Both the position numbers and the translations under genes were made by a program. The notes under the pieces are model-generated. The model had not been told where the DNA came from and searched no databases. It was given only the letters and a program-made list of their open reading frames with translations. Shown piece by piece: positions 21,885 to 31,900 of a stretch of 64,000 bases of DNA. Origin of the DNA: Saccopteryx bilineata. Its lineage: Eukaryota > Chordata > Mammalia > Chiroptera > Emballonuridae. Positions within the stretch are counted from its first letter, which is position 1; the number at the start of each line of letters is the position of its first letter. The stretch spans positions 204,167,847 through 204,231,846 of the forward strand of contig NC_089495.1 in assembly GCF_036850765.1 (NCBI RefSeq). The letters run 5' to 3'.

Positions 21885-22699
21885 GGCGGTCTTGGTCGCT
21901 GCTCCCCAAAATCTGTGGGCTGGGGAGTGGGGACAAGCATCAGGGAGCTCATCCAGAATCCCTCCCACCCCAGGCCTAGATGTCAGGAGCCCTAAGTGGT
22001 GACCCCAACCCTGCCACAGCCCCCACACACACGCCTCTCTGCATTGGGAAGAATCGCCTTCCCCTGCCTGCTGTGTCAGGAACCACGAAGGATCTGGTCT
22101 GGAAACTACCCCCCGGGCCCAGAGAGGACATGGCCTGGCCTAAGACCACACAGCAAACTGAGGTTGGTGCAGGACCCAGGCCATGATGGAGGAGACTCCC
22201 GGATGGGGAGACTGGAGACCAGGCCCACCACCCAGGGGCCTAGGGCCGTGCCACCTGATGCCAGCAGTTCAGCCCAGTGTGACAGCCCATTCTGGGGTCC
22301 AGCTGTCCAAACCCAACCAGGGGAGGACCTGGAGTAAGAACTGTCCAGCAGGTGGGCCATCTTCACTACCTCCAGACCTTTCCCAACCCAGCCCAGCCGA
22401 GTGGGCAGATCAGGTTCCAGCTCCGGGAGAGGGAGCGAGGTGGGAGTGAGGGGCCACTGCTCAGACGAGCTGAGCCCCCGCGGAACAGCCCTTCCCCGGA
22501 GGCCCACGGCAAGGCCAGGACGGGCCCCTCTGCAGGAGGCAGTGGGAAGTAGTGTCCCCACTGAACAGATGGAAAGGTCGAGGCTCCTCCTTGGAGGAGC
22601 GCCAGCCCACCCCGAGTCCTACGTCAGGCAGTTCCTGGCACGGGTGAACTCTCGGCCCCAGCCAAGCCCTCCTCTGCCCCAGGCAGGTGTGGAAGCCGC

Positions 22700-22705
22700 T
22701 TTATA
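22700..22705 (-). promoter_or_regulatory. BPIFB2: Candidate BPIFB2 TATA box
   Basis: Minus-strand CCTTATAAAGC sits about 800 bases upstream of the start codon. Because the ATG exon has its own acceptor at 21913-21914, an untranslated first exon beginning near 22670 is plausible. I could not identify that exon's donor with confidence. Confidence 0.3.
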
Positions 22706-23359
22706 AGGCTCCCTGGTGAACAGGAGCTGCTGGGACGGGACCGGGGAGGGACGGGTTTGCTTGTGGTTGCGAGTGTTTTCCCTGCAAACATGACCTGTGC
22801 CAAAGTGGCCATCTCACATGGGTGATGGGGCTGCCACGTAGCCTGGCCCAGCTGCCAACCCCGGTGAGACCCTGGGGGTGGGCAGCTGTGGGGCCCCGAA
22901 GGGCAGGAGATCTCTGGAAGGAGCTGTGCTCCCAGCTGGGTCGCTTCATCACCCAGCCAGGCCTGGCCAGACCCAGAGGGAGAGAAGACTCAAAGCCCGG
23001 GGGCTGGCTGGCTGGCTGCAGTACCCTCTCGGGCCCGGTGCCTCCAGCCGGCCTGGAAACATGACCCTTTTAGGGGGAACGGGAGGCTGTCTGAGCCCCA
23101 AACCCAGCGACAGCCTGAGCACTCATTCCGAGCCTTGACCGCTCATCAGAGGTTGAGCCCCCATCCTCATCAGACACAGAGCCCTAACTCAAAAGACAAC
23201 GAACAAGAGGGTGTGGACGACCCAGTCCCCACTTCTTCACACCCCAAACGTGCCCTAAATGCAAACCCCACTCTCGGTGGATTTAGCCCATTACCTCTTC
23301 CCACACTATCGACTCCAGGCAGCCCCTGGACAGTCTGAGGCCGGAGGAACTGTGCACAG

Positions 23360-23745
23360 GGGAAGAAAATGCGTGTGTGAGGTTTTGTGTATGTTTATAT
23401 GTGTGGTTGTATGTGTGTAATCCTGCGTACACATGTGTATTCGGCCAAAATTACTGGCATCAGAGGAAAAGGTGTATGCATGTGTGTGCGCCTGTGCGTC
23501 TGCATGTGTGTTGAAACGGGCATGTTGACACACTGGTTTATGGTGTTATGTGCTTGTTGACGGGACCCTACATGAGTGCAGGTGTGGGGAGTTCTGTGAG
23601 TAGTACGTGTATACTGAATATGTCTGTGAGTCTGTATGTACGTGTAGTGGTCAGGGCATATGTGTGTGTGTATGTGCACATGTGTATCGTGAACCGTTTC
23701 CTGGTAGTGAGGAGGGGTGTAGATGCGTTTGTGTGTGTACATCTA
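23360..23745. repeat. Degenerate TG-rich microsatellite
   Basis: Imperfect GTGTATGTGTG-type sequence interspersed with ordinary bases. It looks like an old, decayed microsatellite. Confidence 0.7.
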
Positions 23746-23889
23746 TGTGGGCCCAGGAGGGGATGGCGTAACTGTAGGGAAGGCCCCTTCGTTTCTCTGT
23801 ATGGCTCACCTGGGGTACAGGTACAAGGGACCTCGGGGCCTTCCCCCACTCCAGAGCCCTCCGTGGCTCCCCCTGGCTCTACCACAGCC

Positions 23890-24110
23890 CAAATACCAGG
23901 CCCAGGGCCTCGATGCACCCTGTGCTGGGTCCCCCCTGGAGCCCGAATACCAGGCCCAGGGCCTCGACGCGCCCTGTGCTGGGTCCCCCCTGGAGCCCGA
24001 ATACCAGGCCCAGGGCCTCGACGCACCCTGTGCTGGGTCCCCCCTGGAGCCTGAATACCAGGCCCAGGGCCTCGACGCGCCCTGTGCTGGGTCCCCCCTG
24101 GAGCCCGCAG
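23890..24110. repeat. Minisatellite, 54-bp unit, four copies
   Basis: Units contain GAATACCAGGCCCAGGGCCT and CTGTGCTGGGTCCCCCCTGG. A 54-bp period keeps all six frames in step, so it opens an 18-residue repeat on both strands. Copies differ at only a few positions. Confidence 0.9.
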
Positions 24111-24711
24111 CACTGCCAGAGTCCACAGACTCCATGGAGTCCTCCCCGGGAGGCCAGAGCACGCGGGGACCGGCCCCACCCCCCAGACAGTGCTCCCCTG
24201 TCCGAGTCTGTAGGCAGAAGGGGACAAGAAGAGCCAGCTGCACACTCCCTGCCACCCTGCTCCTCTCCTATCTGCCCACCGATGCACCGCACCGGCCCTC
24301 CTGGCCCCCACCATGGCGGAGACAAACAGCGGACTTGGCAGGGCGGGCGCAAATATTGACAGAGGCCACTATCGGTGTTTGCTCCCAGCACGAACACTTC
24401 CTCTTCCTCAGTGTTTCCAGCGCAGGGGACCTTGAGGGACAGCCAGTAGACACAAAGAGGGAGATTCTCACCAGGCCCTCCTCCCTACAGCATGGCAAGC
24501 AGCGGGCCGTGGCACCGGCTATGGGCCGGTGGGCTATGGTCCCGGGGGGTGGGGATTGGCTCTGCTCCCTCCCCCCCCCCGCAGCCAGTGGCTGGGACAT
24601 TCAAACGTATTTGTTGAATGAATAAACAAATGTACAATTGCAAGACCCTTGTAACAATGATAATGACAACAGGGCTTCCCATTCACCAAATATTCTTCAG
24701 GGTACTGCCTG

Positions 24712-25170
24712 AGTTTCCTATTGCTGCTATCAAAAAATTACCACAGTCTTAGTGACTTAAAACATAAATGATTATAGTTCACAGTTCTGGAGGTCAGAAG
24801 TCCAAACTGGGTCCCCTGGGCTACCGAGAGGGTATTGTTCCTTTCTAAAATCTCTAGAAAAGGATCTTGCCTTCATCCCTTGGCTAACGGCCCCTTCCTC
24901 CATCTTCAAAGCCAGCAAGCTGGGCTGAGGACTCCTCAAGCTGCCTGCTCTCTCCCCTTTTCCCTTCCTCTTCCACTTGTAAGGACTCTTGTCACTACCC
25001 TGGGCCCACCTGGGTAACCTAGGCTCTTCTCCCATCCCAAGGTCAGCTATTTAGAAAACTTAATCCCACTTACAACCTTTAATTCTCCTTTGTAGGTAAC
25101 CAAACATATTCACATGTTCGCATTTTAAGTACACTGGCCTCTTGGGAGGACCATGATTCTCCTCACCGTA
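24712..25170 (+). mobile_element. Ancient interspersed repeat (L1M 3'-end or MaLR-like)
   Basis: TTTCCTATTGCTGCTATCAA, CAGTTCTGGAGGTCAGAAGT and GGCCCCTTCCTCCATCTTCA are familiar from a common mammalian repeat end. I could not assign the subfamily from memory. Confidence 0.6.
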
Positions 25171-25888
25171 GGCACTAAGCCTGCAATTTGAGCAAGAGCC
25201 ACCAGGGGGCAAAGTGACTTCATTTCAGCTTCACAATCCAAATAGGCTCACTCTAGAGGCCAGACTGGGAAAAACAAACAAACAAACAAACAAACAAAAA
25301 ACATAGCCAGACATTTCCACTCTGTCGTGTCATTGTTTTTCCCCAGTAAAAAGTAGGACTTTATTGAAACAACAAGAGACACATCCATTATTTTATATTA
25401 CGCCACACGCCCACCAGCGAGAAACTCAGCATTGTGAAACGTCTTCACGTGCGACCTAAGGAGGTGGCAGGCGCCTCGGGAAACTTGGGGCAGCAAGGGG
25501 GTCTGTAGCAAGAAAACGCATGGCCTGGATGTTGGGGCCTCAGCGCTCGCCCCTGCCCTGCCCCTGAGACGCTGGCAGGACCCCTCCCGTCCGGAGACCT
25601 CCATTTCCCCATCTTCAAAGTGGAGAGTTGTTCAGCATGGGTTCCTCCAGGAGGAAATTCCAGCGCCAAGCTGGAGACTGGGGGGACCCCCAACCTCCAC
25701 CCCCCCACCCCCCCACACACACCTGCTCTGTGAGGTCACAGTGGCAACAGCTCCATGTGACCCTGCCAGGTTCCACAGGGTATACTTCTCAGTACCTGTG
25801 AGTACTGAGGGCTGCGGCCACGACCCCTCCCTCCTCGCCGACTCCCGGAAAGCCCCACCACCGTCCCCCATCCCAGAGAAGGAAATCA

Positions 25889-25974
25889 ATGCCTCGGTCC
25901 TCAAGGAGCCCCAGGGACCCGTGTGACCCCCCTGAAGAGGGGGCCCACCCCTGTAGGGACCACAGGCCCAGGAG
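25889..25974 (+). CDS. SUN5: SUN5 exon 1 (start codon)
   Basis: Residues 1-28 plus two bases: [11 protein letters not shown] ... DHRPR, with a GTGAGA donor. The match to the human N-terminus and the phase into exon 2 (giving RPRRVVQRGR) decided this start over another ATG at 25637. Confidence 0.9.
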
Positions 25975-28900
25975 GTGAGAAGAGTGGCCCTTCCCTCTGC
26001 CTCTCTGCCCTCCCTGCGGAGGTGAGAGGGTGTTACCGCCTGCACCTGACGGGTGCAGCCACTGGGGTCAGGGAGGTTTGACAGTGGCTTTCCAGCCAGC
26101 AAGGGACGGAGCCGTCAGCCTGTCAGCCTGGGGTTTTTTGTTTGTTTGTTTGTTTTGTATTTTTCTGAAGCTGGAAATGGGGAGAGACAGTCAGACAGAC
26201 TCCCACATGCGCCCGACCGGGATCCACCCGGCACGCCCACCAGGGGCGACGCTCTGCCTACCAGGGGGCGATGCTCTGCCCCTCCCGGGCGTCGCTCTGT
26301 TGCGACCAGAGCCACTCTAGCGCCTGGGGCAGAGGCCAAGGAGCCATCCCCAGCGCCCGGGCCATCTTTGCTCCAATGGAGCCTTGGCTGCGGGAGGGGA
26401 AGAGAGAGACAGAGAGGAAGGAGAGGGGGAGGGGTGGAGAAGCAGATGGGCGCTTCCCCTGTGTGCCCAGGCCGGGAATCAAACCCAGGTCCCCCGTACG
26501 CCAGGCCGACACTCTACCACTGAGTCAACCAGCCAGGGCCCAGCCTGGGTTTTTGAGCTCCCACTGTGTGCCAGGCGCTGGCCAGGTGCTGGGAGCCCAG
26601 GGTAGCACCGGGATTTCGGGTCAGCAGACCCTAGTCTCTCCCTGACTCCCAGCGAACTTCTTTGCAACTCACTTTCTCCGTCTGGAACATGATGGGGAGC
26701 GTTCCTTGTGGATTCTAAAACGCCACCGTGACTCTTGTCAGCCCCAGGGTCGTCCAGCGAGGCCGGAACGTCAACAGGACGACAGAGGAGTGCTTGCCAA
26801 GCATGAGTATGCAGGGAGGGGCGAGGGGAGCCCTGGGGCCTTTGGGGACAGCAAGGGACTGAGGCTCGGAGGTGGCAGAGGGGCAACCCCGGGTCGCCTG
26901 GCAAAGGACAGGGCGTGGGGCAGGGGTGATCGCGCTGAGCCCCGGGTGCTCCTCCCCAGGTAGCTGCAGGCACCGCGTCCCACGGGCCAGCAGTGACCTC
27001 CCGGCCCTGTGTTCTCTGCAGATAATGCCTTCATGTTGCCGCTCCGTCTCAACACCACCCCATCGCCAGGCCTGACTCAGTGTATCCTGGCGTGTGTATG
27101 TACGTATGTCCTGAGGAGCCACCTCAGGCCAGGCGACCTGGGCTGAGCCCCGTGCTGGGCTGCACAGCAGCGAGGGAGCCGCAGGTCGAGCTCTGGGGGG
27201 CTTCCCATCAGAGGTGTCGGGGGTCTCATTCTGCCCAGCATCTCTCTGGCGGCTGGAAAAGCGGAGTGAGAGGGAGAATTGCATTTTGGGGGAGGAGCTG
27301 ACTGCCACCCCCACCCCCCATTTTGACACCAGCCTGGCCATGGCGTCAGAACACTGTGTGTGTGTGTGGGGGGGGGGTCCCAGGAATGATCTGACGCAAC
27401 TCCCCCTCACCTCGGATTGCCTACAGGTCAGCCTTCTCCTTTGGCGCTCCCTCACCCACCCCTCCACATACTCATCCCCAAAGTCACGTGTCCAACCATC
27501 TGTCCACGTACCTGTCTGTCGTAACCTCCATGCACCGCATTAGCTCCTCCAGCCATCCCCCGAGTCATCCATTGACGCAGCCATGACTTCATTCTCTAAT
27601 ATTCACATCCACCCAGTCACTGGCACACCCGTGCTCGACCCTCCCTCACATTCTCCCAGTCCTCTCGGCCACCTTCCTAGTCCCCGTCTCCCACGCCACC
27701 CTCTTACCCGCTCCCCATCCACTCGTGTGCCCTCCCATCTCCTCATCCGTCCCATTTCCTACTATGGCCTCGCTCCACGCTGGGCGATGCTGGGTACCCA
27801 AGATGAGCCAGACGAGGACCCTGTCCCTGAGAAGCTCCCAGTGTCCAGGAATGGGCCAGATTTGTGTGTGCTGCTCCCGTGTCACTATTAAGTATATAAA
27901 CTGTCCATTGGAGGCAATACTCACCTATAGGACTCACACTCACTCCAACCTGGCCCTTGCTCGTACTGCAGCAGGGCTGCCCGGGCTCAACAAGCAAGTT
28001 GAGGAAGTCTCCCAGCTCCAGGGTCTCCCTACAGCTCCAGGGTCTCCCCACAGCTCCAGGGTCTCCCTACAGCTCCAGGGTCTCCCCCCAGCTCCAGGGT
28101 CTCCCTACAGCTCCAGGGTCTCCCCCCAGCTCCAGGGTCTCCCCCCGGGCCCAGGGTCTCCCTACAGCTCCAGGGTCTCCCCCCGGGCCCAGGGTCTCCC
28201 TACAGCTCCAGGGTCTCCCCCCAGCTCCAGGGTCTCCCCCCAGGCCCAGGGTCTCCCTACAGCTCCAGGGTCTCCCCCCAGGCCCAGGGTCTCCCTATAG
28301 CTCCAGGGTCTCCCCCCAGCTCCAGGGTCTCCCCCCGGGCCCAGGGTCTCCCTACAGCTCCAGGGTCTCCCCCCAGACTCAGGGTCTCCCTACAGCTCCA
28401 GGGTCTCCCTACAGCTCCAGGGTCTCCCCCCAGCTCCAGGGTCTCCCCCCGGGCCCAGGGTCTCCCCCCAGGCTCAGGGTCTCCCTACAGCTCCAGGGTC
28501 TCCCCCCAGCTCCAGGGTCTCCCCCCAGCTCCAGGGTCTCCCTACAGCTCCAGGGTCTCCCCCCAGCTCCAGGGTCTCCCCCCGGGCCCAGGGTCTCCCT
28601 ACAGCTCCAGGGTCTCCCCCCGGGCCCAGGGTCTCCCCCCAGCTCCAGGGTCTCCCCCCAGCTCCAGGGTCTCCCTACAGCTCCAGGATCTCCCCACAGC
28701 TCCAGGGTCTCCCCACAGCTCCAGGGTCTCCCTACAGCTCCAGGGTCTCCCCACAGCTCCAGGGTCTCCCCACAGCTCCAGGGTCTCCCCCCAGGCCCAG
28801 GGTCTCCCTACAGCTCCAGGGTCTCCCCCCGGGCCCAGGGTCTCCCTACAGCTCCAGGGTCTCCCCCCAGGCTCAGGGTCTCCCTACAGCTCCAGGGTCT

Positions 28901-31900
28901 CCCCCCAGGCCCAGGGTCTCCCTACAGCTCCAGGATCTCCCCACAGCTCCAGGGTCTCCCCACAGCTCCAGGGTCTCCCTACAGCTCCAGGGTCTCCCCA
29001 CAGCTCCAGGGTCTCCCCACAGCTCCAGGGTCTCCCCCCAGGCCCAGGGTCTCCCTACAGCTCCAGGGTCTCCCCCCAGGCTCAGGGTCTCCCTACAGCT
29101 CCAGGGTCTCCCCCCAGGCCCAGGGTCTCCCTACAGCTCCAGGGTCTCCCCACAGCTCCAGGGTCTCCCCCCAGGCCCAGGGTCTCCCTACAGCTCCAAG
29201 GTCTCCCCCCAGGCCCAGGGTCTCCCCACAGCTCCAGGGTCTCCCTACAGCTCCAGGGTCTCCCCCCAGCTCCAGGGTCTCCCCCCAGCTCCAGGGTCTA
29301 CCCCCAGGCCCAGGATCTCCCCCCAGCTCCAAGGTCTCCCCCCAGGCCCAGAACACCCAGTAAGTAGTTGTGGAATAAGAACAAGGCAGCAACAACTCCC
29401 TGATCTTCTGTCTCCGCAGCCTGGATCACCTGCCTGGCCTGCTTCCTGAGGACTCAGGCCCACCAAGTTCTATTCAACACCTGCAGGTGGGCAGGGCAGG
29501 GGCAGATGAGGGAAGGGAGGGGGAGCTAGAAACATGCAGCTGGTGACCATGGCTGCAGCCTCGCTGGTTGGAACTTCCCTTTGATCTCCAGATCAGATAA
29601 GTGATCCCACACCTGGCTGGCTTGTATCAGATCCCCTCGCCCCAGAACCCACTGTGGCTCCCCATGGCTCCATCACCTCAGCTGGCAGCCCTTTGAAATC
29701 CTAGCCCTCCCTTTCTCTCTGGGCTGACCTCATTCTGCTTCCTGCTGTGGATCCACTGGGCCAGCAAGGAAAGGGTTCTCCCTTCCCAGTCTTTCTATTC
29801 CGACCTGCACACCTGCGCACACGCTGTGTTTTCTACCTGGAATGCCCGTCCACCCCTTCCCTGTACCCTTCCTGCCCCGGCCAACGCCTCTGAATTCTGG
29901 AAAAGCTTTCCACCTCGTTCATTCACTCGAAGTTTACAGGCTACATGTTTTTTTTAATGCCTACCCTGGGCTCAGCCTTGGCCCCCCACCACTCACGAGC
30001 TCCCAGTTGGGTGAGGAAGGCAGACACCAAAAACAGGTGAGACTCGGGAGTGTGAGTCTGGAGGCTGTAGGAGGAGGGGACGTGTGAGCTGAATCCAGAG
30101 GAGGCGTTCCCCAGGAGAGAAGACAGGAGAGAGCCAGTAGTGTGCAGAAGGAGAAAGGGAGTGATAAGGGCCTGGGGACCATGCGAGTTGATCTCTGATG
30201 GCCCCGAATGCTGGGATACCTGCTTTCAATCCTCTGTGATGCTATGGAGCCACTGAACAGGGCCGGCACCCTGAAGAGGGGGTCCCTGCCCAGGGAAGGA
30301 CACGGCCCTCAGGGCGGGAAAGAGCCGAAGGCCAGGCGGCGACTGGCCAGCCTGCGCAAAGCCCTGTCTCTCTTTTTTTTTTTTTTTTTTTTTGTATTTT
30401 TTGAAGCTAGAAACCGGGAGAGACAGTCAGACAGACTCCCGCATGCGCCCGACCGGGATCCACCCGGCACGCCCACCAGGGGTGACGCTCTGCCCACCAG
30501 GGGGCGATGCTCTGCCCCTCCGGGGCGTCACTCTGCCGCGACCAGAGCCACTCTAGCGCCTGGGGCAGAGGCCAAGGAGCCATCCCCAGCGCCCGGGCCA
30601 TCTTTGCTCCAATGGAGCCTTGGTTGCGAGAGGGGAAGAGAGAGACAGAGAGGAAGGAGAGGGGGAGGGGTGGAGAAGCAGATGGGCGCTTCTCCTGTGT
30701 GCCCTGGCCGGGAATCGAACCCGGGACTTCTACACGCCAGGCCGACGCTCTACCACTGAGCCAACCAGCCAGGGCAAGCCCTGTCTCTCTTTGATGGCTG
30801 CGTCTCTGTCTCCCAGATGCAAGCTGCTCTTCCAGAAGCTCATGGAAAAGACAGGTGTCCTGGTCCTCTGTGCTCTGGGTGCGTCTGCAGGGCCCTGCCC
30901 CCTCCTGGGTGGAGGGATCGTCCATCCTGGGGAGGGCAAGAATGAGGGCCCTAGCACTGGTTTTGTGACACTGAATGAAATACCACCCCTCTGTGAGCCT
31001 CAGTTTCCCCATCTGTCTAATTCGTGCTGCTGTGAGGATTAAATTAAATAACCAGGAAACATTTTTCGAAAGCTAAGAAAAGCTTTTGAAACAGTAAAAC
31101 TCTCCCCAAACCATGTTGTGATGATTATTAGTCTCTCTTCTCTCTGGGTTTCTATGGCTTTTATATAGCCGCCACCACCACCAGCTCTCGTTACCTAGTT
31201 CCCACCCACGTCACTGCTCCCACCCCCATCACTGCTCCCACCCACGTCATAGCTCCCGCGTCCTAGCTCCTACCCCCATCACTGCTCCCACCCCCGTCCT
31301 AGCTCCCACCCCCGTCACTGCTCCCACCCCCGTCACTGCTCCCACCCCCATCACTGCTCCCACCCCCGTCCTAGCTCCTACCCCCATCACTGCTCCCACC
31401 GACGTCACTGCTCCCACCCCCGTCCTAGCTCCCACCCCCATCACTGCTCCCACCCCCATCACTGCTCCCACCCCCGTCACTGCTCCCACCCCCGTCCTAG
31501 CTCCCACCCCCGTCACTGCTCCCACCCACATCACTGCTCCCACCCCCGTCACTGCTCCCACCCCCGTCCTAGCTCCCACCCCCGTCACTGCTCCCACCCC
31601 CGTCCTAGCTCCCACCCCCATCACTGCTCCCACCCCCGTCACTGCTCCCACCCACGTCACTGCTCCCACCCCCGTCACTGCTCCCACCCCCGTCCTAGCT
31701 CCTACCCCCGTCACTGCTCCCACCCATGTCACTGCTCCCACCCCCGTCACTGCTCCCACCCCCGTCCTAGCTCCCACCCCCGTCCTAGCTCCCACCCCCG
31801 TCACTGCTCCCACCCCCGTCGCTGCTCCCACCCCCGTCGCTGCTCCCACCCCCGTCACTGCTCCCACCCACGTCACTGCTCCCACCCACGTCACTGCTCC

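Larger units (their letters stand above)
21913..25888. other. Head-to-head interval between BPIFB2 and SUN5
   Basis: About 4 kb that should hold both promoters. It contains the TATA candidate at 22700, TG-rich sequence (23360-23745), a 54-bp minisatellite (23890-24110) and an old interspersed repeat (24712-25170). A 300-codon open frame across the minisatellite is not credible as a gene (no homology, and the opposite strand is also open). Confidence 0.65.

Noticed and set aside
23723..24625. 300-codon plus-strand frame with an 18-residue repeat between BPIFB2 and SUN5
   Set aside because: Opposite strand is equally open, no splice or homology support, and the frame begins in a decayed TG repeat.
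25637..25734. Alternative SUN5 first exon: ATG with MGSSRR start and a phase-compatible GAG|GTCACA donor
   Set aside because: The ATG at 25889 gives a far better match to the known SUN5 N-terminus (MPRSSRSP) and a stronger donor with the same phase.
27770..27900. Conserved-looking [18 protein letters not shown] frame as a possible SUN5 exon
   Set aside because: Text resembles an old MIR/L2-type repeat, and exon 3 at 27022 joins exon 4 at 29420 in frame without it.
27957..29363. 468-codon open frame of [15 protein letters not shown] repeats
   Set aside because: Entirely minisatellite; a 19-bp period without stops opens all frames. It sits inside a SUN5 intron.
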